A DNA stretch of 64,000 nucleotides from Dysidea avara. Its lineage: Eukaryota; Porifera; Demospongiae; Dictyoceratida; Dysideidae. Of this stretch, positions 1 to 10,355 are shown piece after piece. Position 1 is the first letter of the stretch. The number at the start of each line of letters is the position of its first letter. Below the pieces are notes generated by a model. It saw only the letters and a program-made list of their open reading frames with translations, was not told the origin of the DNA and did no database searches. Position numbers and translations under genes: made by a program. The stretch covers positions 13,795,682-13,859,681 of the forward strand of contig NC_089275.1 of NCBI RefSeq assembly GCF_963678975.1. Reading direction: 5' to 3'.

Positions 1-12
1 GGTCAGATATGT

Positions 13-1335
13 ATGCAATTTGATCAGATTTTGTCTGGTTTTGGCATATTATCATAAGCTTTGTTAAACTAACAACATGGAATTATATGGTGACATTCTC
101 ATTAGTTCACAATGCACACTTTTCATTCTCATCATATGTAGTATTTTAAAATGAACAGGTAAAAGAGCATGAAAACACCTTGTATGAGTATTAATTATGT
201 ATTCAAAACATGATAAGGTTCATTACCAGTACACATCTCAACACTCTCATACCTGAGGTATTGAACCTCATGCCTACAATCAATGAAACTACAAGTCACA
301 TGATATCATTTCATCAATAACAACACACCATCTTTGTATCTTCAAAATGTACAAAATATTACTTATGTAAGCTATACAGTATTTTGTGTCCTGTGTGTCT
401 TTACCTACTATATATATACATAAAACAGTTATCAAGCATTTCGCCAATGCAATAAACAGTACTACTCCAACACACCTGGTACCCACTAAAACTAGTAACA
501 TCAAAGAGGTGAACATGTACATGTGTTGATTGTGTTCACTATCAATAGTTTTGTATTGGACAAAGGTGTACTTTCACTCTTGTGCACACACCTAAATTGT
601 CCTAAATGTATGAGATATTTATAAAGTCTGATCACTCACTTGTTCTTGTTCATATATATCAAAGCACTTTACTGACAAACATTTCTGACATCTACATCAA
701 TCCTAAATGATTTAACAGCTGGCCCATGTAACAAGAGTTATATTTAGGAGGAAATAAGGGACTAGGTGAACATGAACAGACTATAGTGTAATATAAACTA
801 GTGTATGGATCATAATATGATCTTCACACCACACCACACCTTTACTACACTACACACCAACACACTAGTAGGATAGTTGTGTCTTACTACATTGAATTGT
901 GTTTCTTACTAGTAACACTAACACTTCAACTTATTTCATAACTGACACACATACTATCTAACCCTATCAAGTGCATCTGCTTGTAATCTGATCAACATTT
1001 CTATTGCTTGAACTTGTCCCTCCATAGCAGCAAGATGTAAAACAGTCCTTCCGTCCTGTAATAATATACAAGTACATGATATGACTTCATCAATTACAAC
1101 ACACCATATTTGGATCATTCAAATAACCAAGTATATGTTATGTGTGAACAACAAATCAACTTCAACATTTGTACACTTAGCAAAGTCTCTTAATTCTCTG
1201 AATAATATTATGACCTTTTACACATACTCTATATAGATGTGGTTACACACCATGGTATTTAGTGTGGTAACTATTCAAACTTGACCACTACGTATACTCA
1301 ATACTCAAAATAATGTTTAAACTCATACAGTAATT
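13..1335. repeat. Tandem duplication unit A of the ankyrin gene
   Basis: This stretch matches 1822-3150 at an offset of about 1809 bases, with scattered substitutions and small indels. It contains one ankyrin exon at 963-1055 and its surrounding intron sequence. High similarity over intronic DNA shows a recent segmental tandem duplication rather than conserved coding sequence. Confidence 0.9.
963..1055 (-). CDS. Ankyrin-repeat exon (third visible, partial gene)
   Basis: Single-exon ankyrin repeat on the minus strand. The acceptor is TTACAG before 1055 and the donor GT lies at 962-961. The exon is 93 bp and phase 0, encoding 31 residues that start DGRTVLHLAAMEGQ and contain AIEMLIRLQADA, the helix-turn-helix pattern of an ankyrin repeat. 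It is 6 bp shorter than its sister exon at 2773-2871, which removes two residues from the hairpin loop. Ankyrin repeats bind other proteins; the partner cannot be read from the sequence. The gene runs on past the left edge, so this is not its end. Confidence 0.8.
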
Positions 1336-1821
1336 TTAATATCAATTTTGTCACTACTTAACCCTCTCACTGCCACAACCACCATATGGCGGTTTCGATT
1401 ATAAACGCACGTAGCATCACATTCTAAATGCTCTGAAACTTCAGTTGACCATTTTAGTAATTCCTGTGCTTATCCTGTAGTAGGCATGCCCTTAAGTGAA
1501 TGGGAACAAGGATAACCGGTCTCTCGCGCACTATTGCACGATTAGATGATGCAATTGCATACTTTTGGAATGTCAATAACAAGCATTGTAGACGATTCTT
1601 CAATGTGATAATAGCACTGCTAATAAAGAGAAACAGTAAGGAGAGGGATTATATAGGTTGGAGTCGCGTGTTGCTACTTTTGTACGCCTTGAAACAGTGA
1701 CCTCGTGCTTGTATGCCCATGCGCACTTGCTCAAATGCTGGAAAACCTGACTTAGTGATAATCGCTTAAATTATAAACAGGTTAGTGATATTTATTGTAT
1801 TATTATAAATAGTGCTAGCCT
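1336..1821. other. Spacer between duplication units
   Basis: Non-duplicated spacer with no recognisable gene. It begins near a TTAACCCTCTCACTGCC stretch that resembles a piggyBac end, but no matching right end was found. A 66-codon open frame at 1500-1700 has no recognisable content. Confidence 0.5.
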
Positions 1822-3150
1822 GTGCAATTTGATCAGATTTTGTCTGGTTTTGGCATATTATCATAAGCTTTGTTAAACTAACAACATGGAATTATATGGT
1901 GATGTTCTTATTAGTTCACAATGCACACTTTTCATTCTCATCATATGTAGCATTTTAAAATGAACAGATAAAAGAGCATGAAAACACCTTGCATGAGTAT
2001 TAATTATGTATTCAAAACATGATGAGGTTCATTACCAGTACACATCTCAACACTCTCATACCCAAGGTATTGAACCTCATGCCTACAATCAATGAAGCTA
2101 CAAGTCAAATGATATCATTTCATCAATAACAAGACACCATCTTTGTATCTTCAAAATGTACAAAATATTACTTATGTAAGCTATACAGTATTTGTGTCCT
2201 GTGTGTCTTTACCTACTATATATATATATACATCAAACAGTTATCAATCATTTTGCCAATACAATAAACAGTACTACTCCAACACACCTGGCACCCACTA
2301 AAACTAGTAACATCAAAGAGGTGAACATGTACATGTGTTGATTGTGTTCACTATCAATAGTTTTGTATTGGACAAAGGCGTATTTTCACTCTTGTGCACA
2401 AGCCTAAATTGTCCTAAATGTATGAGATATTTATATAGTCAGATCACTCACTTGTTCTTGTTCATATGTATCAAAGCACTTTACTGACAAACATTTCTGA
2501 CATTTAAATGGCTTTACATCAATCCTAAATGAGTTAACAGCTGGCCCATGTAACAAGAGTTATATTTAGGGGGAAATAAGGGACTAGGTGAACATGAACA
2601 GACTATAGTGTAACTAGTGCATGGATCACATGATCCTTCACACCACACCAGACCTCTACTACACTACACACCAACACACTGGTAGGATAGTTGTGTCTTA
2701 CTACATTGAATTGTGTTTCTTACTAGTAACACTAACACTTCAACTTATTTCATCACACACATACTAACTAACCTTATCATGTGCATTCACATCTGCTCCT
2801 AATCTGATCAGTGTTTCTATTGCTAGAACCCTGCCCCAAAAAGCAGCACGATGTAAAGCAGTCCTTCCCTCCTGTAATAATATACAAATAACATGATCTT
2901 CATCAATTATAACACACCATATTTGGATCATCCAAATAACCAAGTATATGTTATGTGTGAACAACAAAACAACTTCAACATAATCTGTAGAAATGTTTCT
3001 TAATTCTCTGTGGCTGAATAATATTATGATCTTTTAGACATACTATTTAGATGTGGTTAAACATTGTGTCATTTAGTGTGGTAACTATTCACATTCAACC
3101 ATGCACTACTCAAAAACAATGTTTTAGCTCATACAGTAATCATACAGTAC
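1822..3150. repeat. Tandem duplication unit B of the ankyrin gene
   Basis: Second copy of the 1.3 kb segment seen at 13-1335, in the same orientation. It carries the ankyrin exon 2773-2871. Similarity fades near 3145, where a composite repeat begins. Confidence 0.9.
2773..2871 (-). CDS. Ankyrin-repeat exon (second visible)
   Basis: A 99 bp phase-0 exon encoding exactly one 33-residue ankyrin repeat: EGRTALHRAAFWGRV, then AIETLIRLGADVNAHDK. The acceptor TTATTACAG precedes 2871 and the donor is AAG|GTTAGT at 2773/2772. It joins in frame to the exon at 5036-5140 upstream and to 963-1055 downstream, so the three exons form a continuous run of repeats. One repeat per symmetric exon is the arrangement expected from exon duplication. 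Confidence 0.85.
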
Positions 3151-3164
3151 GATAGTAACTGTAT

Positions 3165-3975
3165 AGTAGGGATCACAAAGGAGTAGGCATGGCCCACAAA
3201 ATAACATCATCCCCAAACCATGCAGCCTAAATTTTCTCTGATAACGATGAGGCAGTATTGGTGATGTAAAATTAATCCCAAACAAGCCTTCAGATCGACC
3301 CAAAACACTTTTAACAAGTTGCTACGGAATTTTAAAAAAGTTTTATTCGATGGAATTTTCTACTGACTGACTGAGTAAGTAACTGATTGACTGATGCCTT
3401 CAGACAAGCGTAACTTGATAATGACTAAGGCTACAGGCTTGATTTTTTCACTGCTCGATGTTACTTTGGCCCCAAAGATGCCTTTTGGCATACCGCAGTA
3501 CGTACAATACATTCTTCATGGACTTACCAGTGTCCTCCTTTGTGTCCCATTCATCTTTGCTGACAGGGAATGGTATCGATTTGGCGATAGCATGTGATGG
3601 CTTCCCTTCGAAACGTAAATTGTCCGTATTTTTCATAGTGGCTATTTTGATTGCAGATGTGCTTTTCAAACAGTTCTTGATTCGTATTGCTGCGTAATGG
3701 GTTGAACATGGCCGACAGTGAAGCGTAATGGACACTTCACTTTTCAGATGATAATTAATAAAATTGGGGCATTTCTTTGGTATGCGTGGATTGTAGAGGT
3801 GCTCTCAGAACAGGTCTAGATTCAAAATGCCGTGTAACGGGTTGAACATAGCTGACAATGAAGTGTAATTGATACTTCACTTTTCAGACAATAATTCATA
3901 TAGCTGGGGTGCGCTGTGCCATTTCAGATGCAGTATGAGTAGGTTCACCAGTTATAATAAAATTATTTACAAAAA
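3165..3975 (+). repeat. Composite dispersed repeat, copy 1 (body)
   Basis: Body of a repeat that recurs at 14004-14181 plus 15363-15780, 28877-30330 and 53930-54640 (those in the opposite orientation). Markers are a run of ACTGACTGACTG at 3362, the segment from TGATGCCTTCAGACAAG through TTGATTTTTTCACTG, and two related modules ending GGGTTGAACAT(A/G)GC near 3700 and 3840. Open frames here (3394-3735, both strands) are shadows inside the repeat. It is followed directly by a hairpin element. Confidence 0.8.
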
Positions 3976-3988
3976 AAGTTAACAAACA

Positions 3989-4275
3989 AGTACATGAAAG
4001 AAATTGGAATTTTCAACTAGAGTAGGGACCATAGCACATGGATAAAAAGTACTGAAACAAGTTGGAGTAGTCCATGATATTAAATCACAGTAAAACAATA
4101 AGAAGTGTTGTAGCTATCCCTACTGTGAATTTCCGTTATGGTATCTTGAACACAGTAGGGATATAACACTTCTTATTGTTTTACTGCATGGACTACTCCA
4201 ACCTGTTTCAGTACTTTTTATCGATGTGTTATGGTCCCTACTCTTCTTGAAAATTCCAAATTTTTTCATGTACTT
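3989..4275. repeat. Foldback hairpin MITE (hairpin type A)
   Basis: Long imperfect inverted repeat. The left arm AAGTACATGAAAGAAATTGG returns as its complement ending at 4275, and the arms run through TAGGGACCATAGCACAT and GGAGTAGTCCATGATATTAA to a centre near 4130. The same hairpin occurs at 13728-14003. In both places it abuts the same composite-repeat body. Confidence 0.9.
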
Positions 4276-4469
4276 TTTCAATATGAATTGTGGCACTACT
4301 CAAGTCTGGCTACTGTTGAAGATGTTTCATTAACAAATTAAATATGGTAATAGTTTATAAACCAGCAATGTAAATTTATCAGAAGTGCAAACATCATTAT
4401 GTATAACTGTATACAGAATATTAAGTCTGTCAATATTTAGTTGCTTAATTTTCCTATCACCTTGAACAA

Positions 4470-5240
4470 TTATTTAAGCCTGACACCTACCAAAACCAAT
4501 AATATCAAAGAGTGCGAACATGTACATGTGTTCGCTATCAATATTTTTGTAACATGTGTTATTATGTTTACACATCCACACTAAATGTATGAGATATGTT
4601 TAAAGCTTCATTACTTGTTCTTATTCATATAATACACTGTATTGACAAACAGTTCTGGCATTACCATCACTCCATATTGGTTTGACAGCTGGCGTATGTA
4701 ACAAAAGTTATTTAGAGACATGAACTGACTATAGTGTAGTATATAAACTTAATAAACTGTAGTGAACTGTTAACTAAACTATTTTCACATTATTATGGTG
4801 ATTAAATTTACAGCACTTAGACTTTAACACCTCTAATTCTATAATACACATAAAAGTTCATTGCAACTTGTTTCATCACATGAATTTACAAATTTATTTC
4901 CCAATTATGTTAAAATATCTAAAACCATCATTGTTCCATCACCTACTACTGGTAAACATCACACATTCACTACATGTACAACCCTCACTACTACTATCAG
5001 TCACACACTGACACTACATCATAAAATGTACTAACCCAGTCAGTAGTGTTCACATCAATGTATCTGGTGTGTATTAATCTCTCCACAGTAACAACATCAC
5101 CGGCTCCAGCTGCTGTTAGTAGTTGATCACATTCTGACTTCTGTAATAATAACATCATGACAACACAAACATCAAAAAGCTCACATGACAACAAGCACTA
5201 CACATATAATATTTTCTGTGTACATATCATTAAAGTAGTA
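4470..5240. repeat. Older, diverged duplication unit of the ankyrin gene
   Basis: Intronic sequence around 4490-4720 (CAAAGAG..GAACATGTACATGTG and later AACAGCTGGC.TATGTAAC) is related to units A and B but more diverged. This marks a third, older copy that holds the exon 5036-5140. Confidence 0.7.
5036..5140 (-). CDS. Ankyrin-repeat exon (first visible)
   Basis: A 105 bp phase-0 exon of 35 residues containing CDQLLTAAGAGDVVTVERLI and ending DVNTTDW, typical of a first or capping ankyrin repeat. The acceptor is TTATTACAG before 5140 and the donor TGG|GTTAGT lies at 5036/5035. In the spliced product it precedes EGRTALHRAA of exon 2773-2871, giving the usual DVN-x-D-x-x-GRT junction between repeats. 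The exons further upstream are not visible; a DNA transposon begins 230 bp upstream and probably sits in the preceding intron. Confidence 0.8.
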
Positions 5241-5371
5241 GTATGGAAATCCACTAGAACTGATACCAACAAAAACCAATTATAGCTGCTAGTGTAAGGA
5301 TGATATTGAATTTTATAGCCTAGTAGGAGACATACAACAAAGATTACTGAAGCAAGGGAGATCATCACCTG

Positions 5372-5400
5372 CACTGAAAAAACAAATAGGTAGAATTGAC
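5372..5400 (+). repeat. Left terminal inverted repeat of the CACTG transposon
   Basis: CACTGAAAAAACAAATAGGT followed by a GAATTGACC word. The first 15 bases are identical to the complement of the right end; beyond that the similarity continues with mismatches. Confidence 0.8.
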
Positions 5401-5700
5401 CTCACTGGGTCACTTTACCCAGGCACAATAGAGGTTAAAAAGACCGTAAAGTGGTTAATATAACTAACAGGGGTAGAAATAACTAGTTTAGTTAAATCAA
5501 CCTTAGATGGTTGAATATACCAACAGCATCACCTGTTGAATCAACTCAGAGTGGTTAGTTTGACTATTAAAGGTCATATTATACTACTGCAAAGTTAAAG
5601 TGACATAACAAAAGTCATTTTGACAATTGTGTAGCTGCTAAATCAACCACTGTATGGTAATTTTGTCTCAGCATATAATTTTCAATCAAATTTGCACAAA
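5401..5700. repeat. Left subterminal repeat region
   Basis: Dense in short related words such as GGTTAATATAAC, AAATCAACC, GGTTGAATATACC and AGTTTGACTATT in both orientations. Such arrays near CACTA ends are known transposase-binding regions in plant elements; that role here is inferred. Confidence 0.55.
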
Positions 5701-5948
5701 GTTTAAAGCTGTGCAAGCATATAATACAAGTGAAGGGTTAATTAATAGGTGCAAAGTAATGATTAATATAATAACACAGTCCATCCATACATGTGTGTGC
5801 ATGGTTTACATCATAACACAATAATTCAATCAACGATAGTTGTTCACAAGTAATTTGGTCTGCAAATAATGTTCAGAAAAGCACAAAAGTCCAGTACTTT
5901 AATATCTGAACAGCAACAAAGTAATTGCAGGAACTAAAATGTCTATTA

Positions 5949-6542
5949 TTAATTTGTCCAAACTCTGGATGCAGTCCTATCTGTCTCTAAAACCAAATAA
6001 GTGTAATTGGTTGACAGATACCCTGGCTTCAGAATTAATTTTGGAAATAACAAGCTGCAATATTTCCCACTTTCATCTTGAACTAGTCTAGTGCTGCCAT
6101 GTCTGCTAAATGGGCCACACTCAAGCTGGTCAGAAATCAGAGCAATATCATCTTTACACATTCATTATTGGTGCCTATTAGCCATTCTAAGTGTGCAGCA
6201 CTTAGAATGCACAAGTGAATTCAACAGTTTAAATACTTAATTGCTTAGTTTCTAAAGAAACTTCATGTCTTATTGCACATGCATGTATACATGCATGTGC
6301 AATAAGACATGAAGTTGTATATTTAGCGTTGAACCAAGACTTGAAACATGTTCAGGATAATGTACATTTGGGGACATAATATGATGATGCACCATACATG
6401 TTATGAATTTCAAATGGTGATCTTTGATTAAAACCATTGTGAATGGGTAAAATAAACTGCAACTGTTATTTGCTTGAATCTTGCATAGGTTAAAATGCAG
6501 AAAGGCAGTCATTAAACTTTTACAGTTAAAACTACCTTGCAT
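5949..6542 (-). pseudogene. Decayed second copy of the transposase 3' end
   Basis: Minus-strand frames here repeat pieces of the transposase at 6817-8700. The stretch DQLECGPFSRHGS..LVQDE parallels NQLECGPLESNGLVQDE, and HYPEHVSSLGSTLNI parallels HYPEQMLSLGPMLNT. The order of the pieces is the same, but frames are broken and a 58 bp palindrome lies inside. This is a partial internal duplication of the transposase, not an independent gene. Confidence 0.75.
6259..6316. repeat. Perfect 58 bp palindrome
   Basis: Arms of 29 bases with no loop, centred between 6287 and 6288 (CATGTA|TACATG) and containing CTTATTGCACATGCATG. It lies within the decayed transposase copy and could extrude as a cruciform. 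Confidence 0.95.
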
Positions 6543-6816
6543 GTGTGGCGGAATTTGCCATTATGTAAAAAAGTTGAATAATAAGTTGATGTGGTCAGTT
6601 TTACTACCATCATGCTGTAAATGCCAATAAAGGGTTAAAGTGAAAGACACCAGCTAAATGCTTTTTACCCAATTGTATAACCAATTACATATTTATAATT
6701 ATAAAGTGGCAAATAGTAAATACCACTAAAGAGTTGGAGTTACAAGATGTCAGCTAAATCAACCCTGTTTTAACTAATAGTTAATGGTGTAAACAAATTC
6801 AATTATTAATGTGATT

Positions 6817-8700
6817 TCACAATGCATACTTCAAAGATATGTAACTCACTCCATCACTAAGTGTGTGTGCATGGTAAACATTACAGCATAATAAATTACA
6901 ATACAAAAGTTGCTCAAATGTTGCTTTCACTGCATATGCATGATGATGAGTGCAGAAGTACAATGTCTGGCACTTATTAACCTGAAAGATAACAATGTTG
7001 TTGCTGACCACCAAAATGTCCATTATTTCTCCAAATACTGGATCTAGTCCATCTGTGTCAATTATCAAATAGGCATTGTTTGGTTTATAAAGAATACCTT
7101 CCATTTTAATCCACTTTGGTCGACAAATTGTTACTTCTGGTTTAATTTGAGGAATTATATGTTGTAACTGTTCCTTTAAATTCTCATTTTCATCTTGAAC
7201 AAGCCCGTTGCTCTCAAGTGGACCACACTCTAACTGGTTCACAATCAAATTCCCTGAAGCCATTTCATAGCACATCCAATTTTGGTGTCGATTAGCCAAG
7301 CTGAGGGCTATGTTTTTAAAATTTGAAAGTTGAGAAGCTTGTTTGTAAAAACGAAGTTTTGCTTCATATCGCATAGTCCATGTATTTAGCATTGGACCAA
7401 GACTTAACATTTGCTCTGGATAATGAATTAAAAAGTGCATCTTGGGAATGTAAGATGATGCACTGTACAACTGCACAAATTTTAAGTGGTGATCTCTGAT
7501 CAATAATTTCAATGACGAACAAAAATTTTCAGTGATAACAGGGGATAGAACAATGTCAAAAATTTTTCTCAAAAGCCTGAAGCAATTCCAGTGCTCCTCA
7601 TCTTCTGGTGTTTTATCAGCAACTAGAAATGGCATTATCCGTACAAGTAGTAACATTTGTGATGCAGATGCACGGATTTTTTTCTCAGTCTTAAGCGTAG
7701 TACTAAGGATAGGAAGTGGCTTGTCCTTTTCTGAGTATCCAAAATTAAAGTTGATTAATCTTTCATTGAACTTTTGCAGTGTAAACATATGATTAGATGT
7801 GTAATACAATAGCATGAGCTTAATCTCATGTGGTGCCAATCCCTCCAATAATTAAATCATGCATTAAGTCATGAGGCAGTCCATATCCAAACATGGAATA
7901 TTGCTTCACATCCATTAAAGAAGATCTTTTATTGACTCCATAAGTTTTAGAAAAATGGCCACCGATATCATTTTGTAGACGTTTTAACTGTCTCTTATGG
8001 ATTAATTCATCTCTTTTTTATATGCTTCAGAATAGAAATTGAAAGATAAAGATGTTTGTGTTACTAAGCAAGTATGACAACAGCGATATGAAAATGAAAA
8101 TGACTTTTTAAACCCACCAAGATCATTACTCGCTAAATTGTCTGCTAAAAAAACCAACAGAGCTCCTTTAAAGACTTGATTCACTCCATCAATGGGCATC
8201 ACAATTCCTTCTGTTGCTAGAATATTAAGATCATGTATAAAAGGCTTCATTATAGTATGAATCCCATGTGCCTCAATAACAGGAATAGTAGCAACAATTG
8301 CTAGTTGTGTTAGCTTCAATTTTGACCGATATTTTGGATGTATATTGCCAAGTGTATATGACACTACACCCACTTTGTTTGATTTAACATGTGACCCCAG
8401 TGGGTTGCACACTTCTAGCTCATCAAAGTGTGCAACTATCTGTAGAGCACAAGGATCTTGAGAAAACAATGGGTGGGTTTTAAATCTAGTACCATCACAA
8501 AAATCTTTAATTTTGTCACCATTAAGCCGTTCAGGCAATTGCTGTACTTGTTCTCGAACTGATAAATCATGTAGCATAGCTTTAAGTGATGCTAACAATG
8601 GAACATATTGATAGGAGTCTTGCTTTTCAACCAGCCGTCTCTTAGATCCAGAAAATTGGGGAACATAATGTGGATCACCAACTAAAATCTCTTCTGGTTT
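6817..8700 (-). pseudogene. Transposase catalytic exon (exon 3), broken by two frameshifts
   Basis: The large 3' exon of the transposase. The acceptor TATATTGTAG precedes 8700 and the frame opens KPEEILVGDPHY. Family landmarks, in order, are: YVPLLASLKAML; ELEVCNPLGSHVKSNKVG with YTLGNIHPKYRS; LADNLASNDLGGF; a C-x-x-C-type RCCHTC; LPHDLMHD; and, after a break, EGLAPHEIKLMLLYY, SASQMLLLVRIMPF, IHYPEQMLSLGP, WTMRYEAKL and SLANRHQNWMCYE. These match by memory the animal EnSpm/CACTA transposases. Frame 1 ends at a stop at 8002 in an A-rich run; a middle frame carries on to about 7850, where a second shift falls inside the MHD..LEG motif. The last frame ends at 6817. The catalytic aspartates and glutamate cannot be assigned surely. 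Confidence 0.8.
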
Positions 8701-9308
8701 CTACAATATAATCATATGAAATTATAATGGCAGCTCTTATGAATATCATACATGCAGTGGAGCCCATTAATGCGTACACTGGAAAATGAAGAACTTAATC
8801 TTACATCAAATCCAGATACTTAGGCAACAGAGCTCAACATTCCAACCATAATTTGTTAGTAATTTCAGAGACCTTGCACTTCTAGTCATGAGTTGATAAT
8901 GTTTACATACAAGGATGACAACTGCCAGGATATAGTGTGTATAAACAGGCTATGCTGGGTTCATCTTTGATCAAATTAATACCTTTGTGGTGATAAAGAC
9001 AGAACAGTTGATCATGAAAGCTTTGATATTTGTGGGTAAAGGTCAAGCTTTAATGTTTAAGGCAGTAGCCACAATGCTTTCCCTGGATGCATTTTACTTA
9101 AACTCTGTAAAAATTAGGAACTCTTGGGGTACACCATGTTATAGGAGCAGTTTGCATATACTAACTGTATTGACTTCATAACATTTTATTATTGAAATTT
9201 TAACAGCACTATATCGATGCTACACATTAGTTACATGCCATCTGGCATGTGGAAACAAGGGGATTTATTTATTAACATCTATATAAGCATGCATGTTGTC
9301 AAACATAC
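8701..9308 (-). other. Transposase intron 2
   Basis: 608 bp between donor GTG|GTATGTTT at 9309/9308 and acceptor TTGTAG at 8702-8701. Both borders are phase 0. The open frame on the opposite strand at 8987-9181 has no recognisable content. Confidence 0.7.
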
Positions 9309-9640
9309 CACTAAATGAAACTGATTCAAATAATATGCATTTTGCTGGTACTCAGTTGCTAAACCACTGAATGGCTCCTCAATATCATTGAAAACCTCAT
9401 CCATAGCATTAATATCACATGGGTTAAATCCTATATCAGCAAGTTTACTCCTTAGGGCAGCCTTTACATATTCCATTGTGGAGGTAAATAGCCCTCTAAA
9501 TCCCTCTACTACATCGTCAATTGCAGCTTGTGATAGTCGGTGATGTTCTTTTAACTTTAACAGCAGAAGTGCACTTGAACGTTTGATAGCTTCTCGGTCA
9601 TGTCCCGTTAAAAACTCTATGTCAGCTGTCAGTTCCACTC
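9309..9640 (-). CDS. Transposase exon 2
   Basis: A 332 bp exon between acceptor TTGCAATTAG (before 9640) and donor GTATGT. It joins the phase-1 end of exon 1 to give GVELTADIEFLTGHDREAI, a helical segment rich in leucine and lysine (SSALLLLKLKEHHRLSQAAID) without a known catalytic motif. It ends phase 0 at HLV. In related transposases this region links the zinc fingers to the catalytic core; its precise role is not known to me. Confidence 0.75.
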
Positions 9641-9697
9641 CTAATTGCAATGGAAAATTTAAAATGGTGTAGTTATCAAATTAATTGTTATACATAC

Positions 9698-10049
9698 CTT
9701 GGTCATTAATGTTAGTGAGAGGTTCATCAAAAGATCTTGAAGTGGAATCTGCCGCAACATCTTGTGCTTGTGTCTTTCCTTGATTTGAAGTCGATTCCAC
9801 GATGTCATCATTATCAGCGTTACAGCTTCCTCGTTTATCAATATATTCACGGTGATGGCGATAAATATGGGAATATAATCCAGAAAATGTTCTCGAGGTA
9901 GTTGAACAGCCATCCAATCCGCACGTCACACAGAAGTTTGGCTCATTAGAATGATATGCACGGATATGTGAAAGGATATCTTTCACTGTAAAATGATTAA
10001 ATGAGCACAATGGACATTTGAAATTGGTGCCGTTTCTGCATAGCGCCAT
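9698..10049 (-). CDS. Transposase exon 1: zinc-finger N-terminus
   Basis: Starts at ATG 10049 and reads MALCRNGTNFKCPLCSFNHF. Two C2H2-like fingers are visible: C12-x2-C15-x12-H28-x4-H33 and C43-x4-C48-x12-H61-x3-H65. A polar, serine-rich tail follows (ADSTSRSFDEPL). The donor AAG|GTATGT lies at 9698/9697 and leaves phase 1. The fingers probably bind the transposon ends. The start lies 306 bp from the divergent SAM-gene start, so the two genes likely share a promoter region. Confidence 0.8.
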
Positions 10050-10355
10050 CGTTCTGAGTAGCTAGCTATCGATTTAACTTGGTTTGCACAGTCCAATATT
10101 GCATGCATACAGTATTCTACAACTTGCTTCAAATTGGGTGAAGATAAACTTCGAAACCAACGTATGTCTCTGGAGACGAGTGGATTTCACGAATAGCTAC
10201 TATATACAGTCGTCTTTGCTCATCTTCAGACCACATTTGCGCATGCGCGACGTATGACACTTAATTTTTGTGCGATGCACGGTGTAGAAAGTGTTATTTC
10301 ACTCTTAGTCAGCAGAAGTTTTCGATTGCTTCTTTCCGCTCAGTTCTTTGTCGAT
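10050..10355. promoter_or_regulatory. Divergent promoter region of the two transposon genes
   Basis: The only space between the transposase ATG (10049, minus) and the SAM-gene ATG (10356, plus). It is richer in CpG than its surroundings (GCGCATGCGCGACG near 10240), as expected for a shared 5' region. No certain TATA box was identified. An upstream in-frame extension of the SAM reading frame to 10254 exists but starts within this region. Confidence 0.5.

Noticed and set aside
240-290. Possible extra minus-strand exon (GTATGA donor near 251)
   Set aside because: It is conserved between the tandem copies, but so is the whole intron; no ankyrin-like sequence and a poor acceptor.
1363-1385. piggyBac-like end TTAACCCTCTCACTGCC
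   Set aside because: No matching inverted end with TTAA was found downstream, so no element can be drawn.
3394-3735. Overlapping frames on both strands
   Set aside because: They lie inside a composite dispersed repeat present at three other loci with disrupted frames.
8987-9181. Plus-strand frame opposite the transposase
   Set aside because: It lies in a transposase intron and shows no domain.
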